DNA of 27,562 bases, from the IMG/VR virus record IMGVR_UViG_3300017752_000118, positions 1 through 27,562 of that record; one strand, 5' to 3'. Numbering within the stretch: the first letter of the stretch is position 1; each line of letters begins with the position of its first letter. Of this stretch, positions 14,057 through 24,000 are shown piece by piece. The position numbers and the translations under genes are program-made. The DNA is from a virus. The notes beneath the pieces were generated by a model that had not been told where the DNA came from, made no database searches, and saw only the letters and a list, made by a program, of their open reading frames with translations.

Positions 14057-17000
14057 ATGACCGAAGCAGAAGAATTACAAAAAATTCAAGAAGAACTTAA
14101 AAAAGTTTTAAATCTAAAACAAACCGTAAGAGATTTAGGTAGGGAAGATACTGAAACTTATAAAGAAACTTTACAAGATTTACAAAAACAAAATGCTTCG
14201 TTAGAACAATTCCAACAATTACAAAAATCAATAAATAGAGATTTAATTGAAGCTCAATCTGCAATTAATGGCATTAGAGATGCTTTTGCAGCATCTGTAA
14301 ATGAGTTAACTGGCATGAATGCTGGTTTAAATAGGGCTAAAAAATCATTTAGGGGATTAGAAAGTTTAGCAGATAAATTATCTAATGATCAGGCTGATAT
14401 ATCTAGAATGAGTATAAAAGAACTTAAAACTATAGAAGAAAAAGTTCTAAAAAGACAACAAGAATTAAAAGTAGCTGAATTTTCTTTACAAAATGAAGTA
14501 GATAATTTAAAATCCCAAAAAAATCTTAGTAATAAAGAAAAAGAAAAATTAAAAATAAAGCAAGCAGCTTTAAATGCTACTCAACAAGAACTCTCAGATT
14601 TTGAAAAAGGAATAGGCCTTTCCAAAGCTTTAATAGACCAAGCTAAAAATAGGATAGAAGCTGAAGAAACAATAATTAAAACTATGGGTATGGCTCCAGC
14701 CCTATTAGAGGGGATAGGGAAAGCTTTACAAAAAATTGGATTACCTGATTTTGGAGTAGCAGAAGCAGTTCAAAACACTAAAGATATTATTAGGTTAAAA
14801 AATGAAGAACTCGATTTAGCTAGAAAAATTAAAATAGAAGCAACTCAAGAAAATTTTGAACGACTCGCTAGAGCAGGAGCATCTAAAAAAAGGCTTAAAT
14901 TTGAGTTAGATAAACTTAATAAACTTAAAAAAACAGAAGCTGAAAGAGTTAGTAGTTTGGGAGCTTTATCTATACTGGTAGGTCAAGTAGGGCAAAAACT
15001 TAAAGATCAATTTACAACAGCAAATCTAACCCAGGGAGCTATTACTTTACTAGTTTCTACGATGATGCAATTAGATAATTTATCTGGTAAACTTGCTAAA
15101 AACATTGGAATAAGCTATGATGAAAGTCTAGCTATGCAAAAGAATTTTAATCAAATTGCATTAACTTCTGACCGTATAATGGTTAGTACTTCTAATTTAA
15201 ATGCAGCTTTTACATCATTAAATCAAAGATTTCAAGGAGCAACAGGTTTTAGCAATGAAATGCTTGAATCTTTCACAGCATTAACAAAACAAGCAGGATT
15301 TTCAGAAGAAGCTGTTGGTAATTTAGCAGTAATAACGGGCACACAAGGAAAAGAATTAGAAAATAATTTAGCTTTAATGCAGGGTCAGTTAACTGTAATG
15401 AATGCCCAAAATGGTACTTCATTTAGTGAAAAACAATTACTTGAAGGTATAGGTAAAATAAGTAAAGCTACACTATTAACATTAAGAAATCAACCTAAAG
15501 CATTAACTAGAACTTTGATGACATCATCTAAATTAGTTTTATCTTTTCAAGAAATGGAAAATATAGCTTCTAATTTATTAGATTTTGAGGGTTCTATTGG
15601 TGCAGAATTAGAAGCAGAATTACTTACAGGTAAACAAATAAATTTAGAATCTGCAAGATTATTAGCATTAAAAGGAGATATAGCGGGAGCAGCCGCTGAG
15701 GTAGCTAAAGAAGTAGGATCGGCAGCTGAATTTGAAAAAATGAATGTAATTCAGCAAGAAGCCCTTGCTAAAGCAGCAGGATTAACGCGAGAACAGCTAG
15801 CAAGCAGTTTAATGGAGCGAGAGGCACTAGTTAAATTAGGAGGCCAGGATAAAACAGCTTTAGAAGCTTATAATAGATTAAAAGCAAAGGGATTATCTGA
15901 TGAGGCAATAGCAACTAAATTAGGAGATAAAAAATTAGCAGACCAATTAAAATCTCAATCAGTTCAAGAAAGATTTACAGCTTCTGTTGAAAGACTTAAA
16001 GAACTATTTGTAGATGTAAGTACAGCTATAATGCCCATAGTATCGTTAATTGCTGATGCTGTCGCAGGTGTAGCTAAATTAGTAACTAAATTTCCAACAG
16101 TAACTAAAGCTATAGTTGGAGCTGTTTTAGCTTTGAAAGTTTATAAATCTTTGACTGGGGGGATAGGAAAATTAAATAATTTAAATTTACTCACAAAATT
16201 AAAAGAATATAAATTACAATTAGGACTTGGCAACCTATTCAAAAAGGGATATATTCAAGCAAAAGCCGCTTACATTTTAAATAAATTAGGATTAGTAACA
16301 GATAAACAAGCAGCATTTTTTAAAGGAAGAATAACATTTTTCCAAAAAGCAAGTAATAAAACAGCAAAAAATAATTTAATGTATGAAAATGCTAGTTTAT
16401 TTGCTGTTTTAAAAAGAAATATAGCTGAAAAAGCAGGAAATGCTCTTAAATTTATAGGACTACAATTTACTAAAGAGGGTTATATTTATCAAGGTTTAAT
16501 ATTCATAAAAGAACAAGCCATAAATGCCTTAAGAGTTATAGGAAATGCTTTAGGTCTTACTTCATTAAGTACTACAGTAGCTGAAGGTGCTGCTGAAACT
16601 GTAATAACAACAAATAAAGCAGCCCAAAATACTAGTATGATAGGGTTAATTGCTAAAGGCCTTACTTATTTGGGGGTATTAATAGCACAAGCAGCAGCAG
16701 CTATAACAACAATATCAGTAGAAACACTTGGTATTGGTACTATAATAGGATTAGCGGCAGCCGCAGCTGGTATAGCTATTTTGTATAGCATGACTAAACC
16801 TAAAAAAGCAGGGGATATGATGGGTAATGCAGATGGTAAAACCCAAGTATCACCTGCAGAAGGAGGATTATTTGAATTATCCAATAATGATCAATTTATA
16901 GCAGCCCCTGGAGTTGCAGATGCTGTTACTGGAAGAAATAGAAATCAAAGAAGAGAAAAAAGGCAACAAAGAAGAGAACAAAGAAGAGAACAAAGACAAA

Positions 17001-17140
17001 ATGATAATGTCAAACTAGAACAAAGTATGAATAAAACCAATAAAATTTTAGAAGTAGTAGCTGCTAATTTAAGACCTAAACCATTACTAGGAAGTGAATC
17101 TGGGCAAGCTATTCACAATGGAACATACAACGTACAATAA
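14057..17140 (+). CDS. Tail tape measure protein
   Basis: A 1027-residue protein with the composition of a tape measure: residues 1-290 are almost wholly helical and coiled-coil (rich in Q, E, K and L), as needed to span the tube lumen. A middle region (about 295-650) with QLDNLSGKLAKNIGISYDES resembles phage tape measure cores. Two hydrophobic stretches (about 654-693 and 861-912) can insert in membrane at DNA ejection, and a C-terminal segment SPAEGGLFELSNNDQFIAAP precedes a short Arg-rich stretch at about 958-981. The EGG-x-F-x-x-x-x-N-D pattern resembles the EGGIV end element of other tape measures. The protein governs tail length and helps DNA entry. It lies directly after the gp26/gp51-like assembly genes, the usual chaperone-then-tape order. 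In T4 the equivalent is gp29; sequence homology to it is not evident by eye. Confidence 0.85.
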   Translation: MTEAEELQKIQEELKKVLNLKQTVRDLGREDTETYKETLQDLQKQNASLEQFQQLQKSINRDLIEAQSAINGIRDAFAASVNELTGMNAGLNRAKKSFRGLESLADKLSNDQADISRMSIKELKTIEEKVLKRQQELKVAEFSLQNEVDNLKSQKNLSNKEKEKLKIKQAALNATQQELSDFEKGIGLSKALIDQAKNRIEAEETIIKTMGMAPALLEGIGKALQKIGLPDFGVAEAVQNTKDIIRLKNEELDLARKIKIEATQENFERLARAGASKKRLKFELDKLNKLKKTEAERVSSLGALSILVGQVGQKLKDQFTTANLTQGAITLLVSTMMQLDNLSGKLAKNIGISYDESLAMQKNFNQIALTSDRIMVSTSNLNAAFTSLNQRFQGATGFSNEMLESFTALTKQAGFSEEAVGNLAVITGTQGKELENNLALMQGQLTVMNAQNGTSFSEKQLLEGIGKISKATLLTLRNQPKALTRTLMTSSKLVLSFQEMENIASNLLDFEGSIGAELEAELLTGKQINLESARLLALKGDIAGAAAEVAKEVGSAAEFEKMNVIQQEALAKAAGLTREQLASSLMEREALVKLGGQDKTALEAYNRLKAKGLSDEAIATKLGDKKLADQLKSQSVQERFTASVERLKELFVDVSTAIMPIVSLIADAVAGVAKLVTKFPTVTKAIVGAVLALKVYKSLTGGIGKLNNLNLLTKLKEYKLQLGLGNLFKKGYIQAKAAYILNKLGLVTDKQAAFFKGRITFFQKASNKTAKNNLMYENASLFAVLKRNIAEKAGNALKFIGLQFTKEGYIYQGLIFIKEQAINALRVIGNALGLTSLSTTVAEGAAETVITTNKAAQNTSMIGLIAKGLTYLGVLIAQAAAAITTISVETLGIGTIIGLAAAAAGIAILYSMTKPKKAGDMMGNADGKTQVSPAEGGLFELSNNDQFIAAPGVADAVTGRNRNQRREKRQQRREQRREQRQNDNVKLEQSMNKTNKILEVVAANLRPKPLLGSESGQAIHNGTYNVQ

Positions 17141-17147
17141 ATTTAAA

Positions 17148-17156
17148 TATTTATAA
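17148..17156 (+). promoter_or_regulatory. TATTTATAA motif, candidate phage promoter (copy 9)
   Basis: Exact nonamer 16 bases before the ATG at 17173. It precedes a run of tightly packed genes ending at 26872, none of which has another copy before it, so this may drive the whole baseplate and lysin operon. Confidence 0.55.
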
Positions 17157-17172
17157 TTAAAAAACAATAATC

Positions 17173-17409
17173 ATGGGATTAAAAGATAAATTAACACAAC
17201 AAGGATCTCCATTATCACAAGCAAATGGAGGTGCTATTCCTACACCAGTAGGAGCAACGGATCAATCAACGTTACATTATAATTATTCATTAAATGGTAA
17301 TCCAAATGTAGCTAATAAACCTATACCATCATCATTAGATTTAAATGGTCAAAAACCATCTAATTCATATGATAGCACAGCTCCAACAGAAGGAATAGGA
17401 AACATATAA
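17173..17409 (+). CDS. Small protein of unknown function, baseplate operon leader gene
   Basis: A 78-residue protein: MGLKDKLTQQGSPLSQANGG, then a P/N/S-rich low-complexity remainder ending APTEGIGNI. No fold, membrane segment or motif is recognised. It begins with the same MGL-x-x-K-L-T start as the 66-residue protein at 9910 (MGLINKLTN), which may be coincidence. It is separated from the next, GTG-started gene by one base, so the pair is likely translationally coupled. Because it opens the baseplate operon it may be a minor tail component or an assembly helper; this is inferred from place only. Confidence 0.65.
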   Translation: MGLKDKLTQQGSPLSQANGGAIPTPVGATDQSTLHYNYSLNGNPNVANKPIPSSLDLNGQKPSNSYDSTAPTEGIGNI

Positions 17410-17410
17410 A

Positions 17411-20400
17411 GTGAGTAGAGGTTTACTAACATACAGAACTGATTTAAAATCTTTAAAATTTGGTAATGATAGGCCTGGATTAAATAGCAGTAACCAACCA
17501 TATATCGAATCGGACATCCCATCAGAGGAAGAAGATATTAAGAGTAATCAGGGAGATCAAGATTTTATATTAAGGGGAGGAATAGGAGCCCCTTTAGATG
17601 CTGTTGATGATGTAGTTAGATTAACTAAATATTTTACAGACCTTAAATCTGTAAGTGGGCCTTTATTTGTAGTTAAACAAAATGTATTATCTAGAATTGC
17701 ACCTGCAACTCAAGCTAGTGGAAGACTAAATTGGACAAAAGCTGCTTTAAATGAAGGAGTTTATACTCCATTATCTACTTTAGCTCAAGCCGGTATAGGA
17801 TTTTTAGGGGGTCATTTAGATAAACAGGGAATAAACCCAATAACAGGAATAAAAACCTACTCAGATGTAGCTTCATTAGTAATTGGTACTTCCTCGGGGA
17901 ATGGTAATAGATTAGTAGATTTAACTAATACTAATAAAGGAGTATTTTCAGGACCTACTATATTTTCATACTCAGGAGGTCCTAATTCTGCAGTAGGAAT
18001 AGGAAGAACTAATATTAAATACGCTAAGGATAATCAAGGAGGTACTTTAAGAGTATTAGGCAATGAATCTTTTACTGATTCTTTTATTAAAAACCAAACC
18101 GGATTAAAAAAATCAGACACTGATAGAGCAGGAATTACAGATGAATTTAGGGCACCTTGGGGAGCTACTAAAAAGTTTGCTAAAATAGCAGGTGGTAAAA
18201 TTGAAAATTTTAATAATCCTAATAACACAAATCAAATTTTCAATTTAAATGGGGTAGATCTTGATTTTATTTCATCTGAAGATGGTGTAACTTGGGATAA
18301 CGTAATAAAAAATACTACAATTGACCCCTATACTAAACCCACAATACTAGCAAGTAGTAAAAAAGGATACACAGGACAAAATTTATCTTCTCAATTTAAA
18401 GCTCCTTGGGGGGCTACTAAGCAATTTGCTAAAATTTCAGGGGGTTCAGTTAAAACTGCAGGGGATACACAATTATATTTTTATACTAAAGATGAATTAC
18501 TTACTGATGTTCTTTCTTCAAGTAATGGAAAAACTTGGGAAAACCTAGAAGTAAATCCTTTTATGAATCCCTACACAACAAAACCTAAAGATTTAAAACC
18601 TTCAGTTAAAAAAGATTCTTCTGATTTATTTAAAAGTCCTTTAGCTGCGAGTAGAAAATATGCTATTTTTACTGGAGGACAAATAAATACCTCTTCAACA
18701 GGTATTACTGCAGCTGAAGGAGGAGGAAGCCTAGGTGGTCTTGTTTCAATAACAAAAAATAAGGGAGTTTGGGAAACTGTGATAAACAATATTCCCCAAA
18801 GAATACCTAACCCAACTAGTCTTTTTAAATATAATAAACCAAATACACCTTTAAATAAATTTATCTTAATAAATAAAGCAGCAGGTGGTCAAAGAGCAAA
18901 ACTTGCAAGTGCAGTAGATCCAAATTCTTTAAATTATTCTACAAGTAATGGTCTTTCTTGGCAAGTCCCATTTACTAACCCTTATGCTACAGGAGTAAAA
19001 GGTACATTATCTACTGGGGTTTTTAAAGATGATATAAATAGACGTGCAAGTTGGGGACCTAATAGTGATTTAATTACATATAAACGTAATGATTATGCTA
19101 GTGGATTCTTTAATCAAATAATCTCAGGTTCAAACTATACTCCTATAGACACACAACTAATAGGAGAAATAAGTGCAAGAGGAGGGAGAAATGTAAAAAA
19201 TAGAACTATTACAGTAGGATATACTAATACAGCTAATTCTGTTTATGAAGGTTATTCCTTAGATCCTAGTTTATTAATTAAAGATGCTACATCTTTTAAT
19301 ACGCTAACACAACTTCAAATATATAAACTATCACAAGATCTCAAAAACGTAGATAAGGGATCAAATATAACAGATTTTAGAAAAGGTCTTATAAAAGATG
19401 ATCCTACTACGGGAAAGAAAAAAAGTACTATAATGAGTATAGCCCCTGACTATGCTACTTCACAAGCAGTTATAGATAATATTACAGGGACTAATAATTA
19501 CCATTATACAACCCCGGGTCAAAAAGGAGATATTACTAGTTATACAAAAGGTAAGATAGTGGAATCCACTGGTGAACTTTCAGTTGTAGATAAAATTAAT
19601 GCATATCCTATATATCAATCTACTGAAGTTAAACCAGAAACGGATAAATTTGGAGTAGGTGATTTAATTAATTTTAGAATAGAAGCTATTGGGAACCATC
19701 AAGGTTCTAATCCCACCCAAAAACAATATATCCATTTTAGGGCATATATTGATAGTTTTGAAGATAGCTATACTGGAAATTGGGATTCTCTACAATACAT
19801 GGGTAGAGGAGAAAAATTTCATAAATATCAAAGTTTTGAAAGATCAATTTCTTTAGCTTTTACAGTAGCTGCTCAATCTAGACCTGAATTAATGGCACAA
19901 TATAAAAAATTAAATTATTTAGTTTCTAATTTAGCACCTTCATATAGTGAACAAGGATATATGGGAGGACCTTTAGTTATGTTAACTATGGGAAATTGGT
20001 GTTTTGAACTTCCTGGATTTATAGGTGGAGTTAGTTTAGGAGTCCCTGAAGAATCACCATGGGAAATAGCTATTGATGATAAGGGAAATAGAAACCCAGA
20101 TGAAGGTATAATGCAATTACCCCATATAGTTAAAGTTTCAGGTTTTAATTTTACACCTATTCATACATTTAGACCATCAAAACAAAGTCTTACTTTTAAT
20201 GATGATGATACTATTACATACGGTATTCAAAAATATTTAGCCTATAGAAAAACTAAAGTTGAAGAAGAACCAACCGATGAACCTATAATTGAAGAAGAAG
20301 AAGAAGTAATAGTTGAGGATCGAGTAATAGAAGGAACTCAATTTCCAGAACCTACAGTAGATCCAGTAGCAATAGATAAAACTTATAATGACATGAATAC

Positions 20401-20683
20401 ATCTGTAGGTACAGGCACCTATGAATATCAACAAAACCAAACCCTTCAAGGGTTAATTGATAAAGTTGATATGGATGCTATTAGAGCAGCCCAATCTAAT
20501 CAACCCCCAGTTGTAGATCCTAACACAGGCCTATTTAACCCAGATGCATATTTACCACAATCAGAAGCTGATAAAGAAGCAGAAAATAATCAATTTCTAT
20601 TTTTTAACACCCCTTCTAATAATAATCCTGAAAGTATTAACACAGATTCTGATACTTTAATAGATTTAGATAACATAACATAA
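17411..20683 (+). CDS. Large baseplate protein with tandem repeats and tube-initiator-like domain
   Basis: A 1090-residue protein starting on GTG one base after the preceding stop; the next Met codon in this frame lies hundreds of residues downstream, so the non-ATG start is secure. Residues 1-50 contain TDLKSLKFGNDRPG and SSNQPYI, also seen in marine phage baseplate proteins. Residues 246-527 hold four tandem ~80-residue repeats (described separately). Residues ~740-935 read VGDLINFRIEAIG, IHFRAYIDSFEDSYTGNWDS, RSISLAFTVAAQSRPELMAQ, LVMLTMGNWCFELPGFIGGV and VKVSGFNFTPIHTF. This order of strands and helix resembles T4 gp48/gp54 tube-initiating baseplate proteins. The C-terminus is acidic and low-complexity (EEEEEVIVED), probably flexible. 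It likely links the tail tube base to the baseplate. The match to gp48/gp54 is by pattern only. Confidence 0.6.
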   Translation: MSRGLLTYRTDLKSLKFGNDRPGLNSSNQPYIESDIPSEEEDIKSNQGDQDFILRGGIGAPLDAVDDVVRLTKYFTDLKSVSGPLFVVKQNVLSRIAPATQASGRLNWTKAALNEGVYTPLSTLAQAGIGFLGGHLDKQGINPITGIKTYSDVASLVIGTSSGNGNRLVDLTNTNKGVFSGPTIFSYSGGPNSAVGIGRTNIKYAKDNQGGTLRVLGNESFTDSFIKNQTGLKKSDTDRAGITDEFRAPWGATKKFAKIAGGKIENFNNPNNTNQIFNLNGVDLDFISSEDGVTWDNVIKNTTIDPYTKPTILASSKKGYTGQNLSSQFKAPWGATKQFAKISGGSVKTAGDTQLYFYTKDELLTDVLSSSNGKTWENLEVNPFMNPYTTKPKDLKPSVKKDSSDLFKSPLAASRKYAIFTGGQINTSSTGITAAEGGGSLGGLVSITKNKGVWETVINNIPQRIPNPTSLFKYNKPNTPLNKFILINKAAGGQRAKLASAVDPNSLNYSTSNGLSWQVPFTNPYATGVKGTLSTGVFKDDINRRASWGPNSDLITYKRNDYASGFFNQIISGSNYTPIDTQLIGEISARGGRNVKNRTITVGYTNTANSVYEGYSLDPSLLIKDATSFNTLTQLQIYKLSQDLKNVDKGSNITDFRKGLIKDDPTTGKKKSTIMSIAPDYATSQAVIDNITGTNNYHYTTPGQKGDITSYTKGKIVESTGELSVVDKINAYPIYQSTEVKPETDKFGVGDLINFRIEAIGNHQGSNPTQKQYIHFRAYIDSFEDSYTGNWDSLQYMGRGEKFHKYQSFERSISLAFTVAAQSRPELMAQYKKLNYLVSNLAPSYSEQGYMGGPLVMLTMGNWCFELPGFIGGVSLGVPEESPWEIAIDDKGNRNPDEGIMQLPHIVKVSGFNFTPIHTFRPSKQSLTFNDDDTITYGIQKYLAYRKTKVEEEPTDEPIIEEEEEVIVEDRVIEGTQFPEPTVDPVAIDKTYNDMNTSVGTGTYEYQQNQTLQGLIDKVDMDAIRAAQSNQPPVVDPNTGLFNPDAYLPQSEADKEAENNQFLFFNTPSNNNPESINTDSDTLIDLDNIT
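18146..18992 (+). repeat. Four tandem ~80-residue repeats with Asp-box-like turns
   Basis: The repeats begin near residues 246, 328, 407 and 480. The first three open with F-R/K-A/S-P-W/L-x-A-x-R/K-K/Q-F/Y-A (FRAPWGATKKFAKIAGG, FKAPWGATKQFAKISGG, FKSPLAASRKYAIFTGG). Repeats 1, 2 and 4 contain SSEDGVTW, SSSNGKTW and STSNGLSW, and all end near N-P-x or D-P-Y. The S-x-x-x-G-x-T/S-W turn resembles the Asp-box of beta-propeller and BNR repeats. Repeat 3 is expanded by a Gly/Ser insert and has KGVWETV instead. Confidence 0.7.
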
Positions 20684-21030
20684 TGAAAAGATACCAAAAT
20701 ATACCAGTTATAAAATCCCTTAATGGAAAAAGAATGTATCCTACAGTACGTTACCCTAATATACCTCTTACCCAAGAAGATATTTATATTTATACTTCTA
20801 TAGGAGATAGGTTTGATACTTTAGCCCAACAATATTATGGAAATTCTTCATATTGGTGGATAATTTCTATAGCAAATAAAAATATTCTTCAAAATTCTTT
20901 AACACCTCCAACAGGAGTACAAATTAGAATCCCAAATAATGTATCAAGCATTATAGCAAATTTTCAATCATTAAACCCCTTTACTACAGTTTCTGATGAA
21001 GGGAGTGGGAATGTACAAAATAGTTATTAA
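20683..21030 (+). CDS. Baseplate protein with LysM-like domain (gp53-like)
   Basis: A 115-residue protein. Residues 34-85 read YIYTSIGDRFDTLAQQYYGN, then SSYWWIISIANKN and PPTGVQIRIPNN. This is a LysM-like fold, with D-R-F-D-x-L-A-x-x-x-Y-G-N-S-x-Y-W and a P-x-G-x-x-I-R-I-P strand. The same layout is seen in T4 gp53 (PEELANAIYGNPQLYWVLLM) and in the tail protein X family of P2-type phages. gp53 belongs to the baseplate wedge; gpX binds the hub. Here the gene lies between two large baseplate/hub genes, so it could be either. The start ATG shares its A with the preceding stop (TAATG), so it is coupled. It is shorter than gp53 (196 residues), with only a small tail after the domain. Confidence 0.7.
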   Translation: MKRYQNIPVIKSLNGKRMYPTVRYPNIPLTQEDIYIYTSIGDRFDTLAQQYYGNSSYWWIISIANKNILQNSLTPPTGVQIRIPNNVSSIIANFQSLNPFTTVSDEGSGNVQNSY

Positions 21031-21041
21031 ATTATAAAGGT

Positions 21042-24000
21042 ATGGCAAATTTATTAGGTTCACCTTTTAGAAAATATGTAAATGAAACGGTTACAACTAG
21101 ACAACGTGTTAGTGGTCTTACTGATAAAAAACTAAATTATAACCCAAATTCTCCCAGATCTTTAGAAGTTATTTCAGCTTTAAATAGTAGGAATGCATGG
21201 GTTAAATTAGCATCTTCAGTGGTTGTTGAACCTAATAGGTTAAATATTTTAAAAAAAAATTATATAAATAACCCTTTAATAGATAATGTTAACCCTGGTA
21301 TAGATTTAGCAATACAAAATGTCCTTCAGGGGGGTTTAGTATCAAAAGGAACTGATAAGTATAATGAATCATCATTAGGGTTACAAGAATTTGATTCTCA
21401 ATATCCTGAAACATGGAGAGAAACAGTAAATAATTCTATAAACTTTTCTACTGATCATAGATCGGGCATATTAGGATATAATGCTAACCCTGCATATGGG
21501 GTAGGAGGATTAGAGTTTGGATATTCCCCTATGCCTGGTATAGTAGATATAGACATTACTGATTTAAATAGAGGTTCTATTAAAAAATCAAAATTAAACA
21601 TAAAATGCCATAACAGAGCTCAGTTTGATGTTATTGATGTTTTATATTTAAGATTAGGATATACAGTATGTTTAGAATGGGGTTGGAATCAATATATAGA
21701 TGTTAATAATGAAACTGGAGAAATTTATCCTGTTTACTTAGGTAATACTTTAATAGATGATGAATTTTGGAAAATAAAAAATGAAGAATATTCTGATTTT
21801 TTAGAAAAAATAGAAAATAAACGAAAACTTTATAAAGGGAATTATGATGGAATAATTGGAGTAATATCTAATTTTTCATGGGATTTTCAACCTGATGGAA
21901 CTTATGATATAAGGTTAGAAATAACAAGTTTAGGAGATGTAATAGAATCTTTAAAAGTAAATCTTCCACCTTTAGTAAAATCAAAAAATGACCCATATGC
22001 TGAAAGCAGATTTAAAGAATTATTAGACGAGTTAAAATCTAGAGCAACCACAGAAGATGAATTTTATAATGTACTTTATCCTGGATTAAGAGATGAACTA
22101 AGTATAATTTATGATTCTTTAAATCAATATGTTGAAAATAATATTCCTATTTTTTCTTTTACAAGTATTAGTACTAGTAATTTAATTGATAATCCTCATT
22201 TACTATGTAGCTTAGACCAAAGCATAAATATACCTCCTATTAGATGGGAGAATGTTGCTAATGTAAATGGTATTAGAGATAGACTTTCACCAATAGTAGG
22301 AGATAAATTTGATTGGGGTCATATTTTTGGAGCAAATCCTATAAATTTAGGTAGTAAAGGTGGTGTAGTTCAAGCTAAATTAGGTCCCGATATAAAGAAT
22401 ATTAGAGGTGAAGATTCAGGTGACCATATAGGCAGTATTAATTCTAATTCTTGGACTTTATATAGATCCCCAAGTGATGCTAATATTGAAGATCTTTCAT
22501 CTTCACATTTCTCTAGAGTGGATACTCCAATGACAGTTACTGCTACGGATACTTCAATAGTATATAAAAAAGATGGTAAATGGCAAAGGAGTAGTTTTTT
22601 ACGATCTAAAACCCTTTTATATTCAACATTAACAGGGTATGAGTCCACAGATTATGAATTTCCACAATCAGTTATACAAAGTTTTGATGAATATTTTTTA
22701 ATAGGATGGACATCACCAACTCAAGAAGTAAAAAATTTAAACTACATAGGTGGTTTTTTAGGTGATTTTAAATGGTTTGAGAATGATAATGAAGTAACGT
22801 GGTTAGATTTATTATCTCGCCCTGTTGATTCTAATAAATCTTTATTTGCATATTATGGAAAACCTCAATTTTTAACATTGTTTTATAATTGGGCTATTTT
22901 TAATGGTTATGCTGGTGGAAAAGGTGATGACCTTATCCAAAGTGCAAATGACAAGGAAGAAGAAGATGATAATGAATTAAGTGATAGAGATAAAGAACTT
23001 TCTCAACAAATTTTAGAATTTAAGAATTCAACAGAAAGAAGTAAATTTAAAAATAAAATAAATAATTACTTTTTTAATGTAAGGGATTTACATGCTGATA
23101 GTACTTATAACTTAAAAATATATGATCCTTGGACATTTTCTAACCCCCCCGATGATGGTGATGATGATGCCTTAGTACTAAATGATGGAACTTTAATAGG
23201 AGATTATAGAACTTATGGAACTTATGGCTCAGAAGAAGCCAATGAAGATTTTACTAATATGGGGGCCCTTGCAGGAGACAAATACATTACTTTAGAGGGA
23301 CCTAAGTTTAAAGCTACTAGCACACAAAATGGAAAAATATACATGGATAAAGTAGGAGCTGCTTTAAATTTTATAACAAATTGGAATACAGATATAGGTT
23401 TTCCTACATATCCTTACTCTGGAGATGGTCTTTTTAAAGATGAAATAGGAAAACATCCTATTGATTTTTTTAAATTAGATTTTCAACCTATAAGGGATAG
23501 TTATTTTATAAGGTTTAAAGTACTATTAAATTATATAAATGATTTTTTAATACCTAAAAAGAAAACCAAATCAAACAATCAACCTATTATACAAATTAAC
23601 ACTGAAACTAAAACAAATATATGTTATACAATAGACAATGTAATTTCAGTCAATCCTAGAAAAGTAATAATAAAAAATAGTAAGTTTTATACAAACCAAA
23701 ACTCATCTCAAAAAAATATTTATGAGAAAATATACCCTGAATTAGAAAATTTTCATGTGCATGGTGGGGATGGTAAAGAAGAATTTAGATATGGTCAAAT
23801 TATGAATGTTTATTTTAACTTTAATAGAGTTGAAGAAATATTTAACAGTGTAGATAAGAATAACCAAGTAAGTCTGTTTACGGTTTTAAAATCCTTATGT
23901 GATGATATAAATGAAAGTTTAGGAAGTATTAATAATATTGAACCTGTAATTGATAAAGATTTAAATGAAATACAATTAATTGATCAAACTTCAATCCCTA

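Noticed and set aside
20781-20794. Two overlapping TATTTATA sequences inside the LysM-like gene
   Set aside because: They lack the final AA of the motif, lie in coding sequence for DIYIYTS, and are not followed by a gene start.
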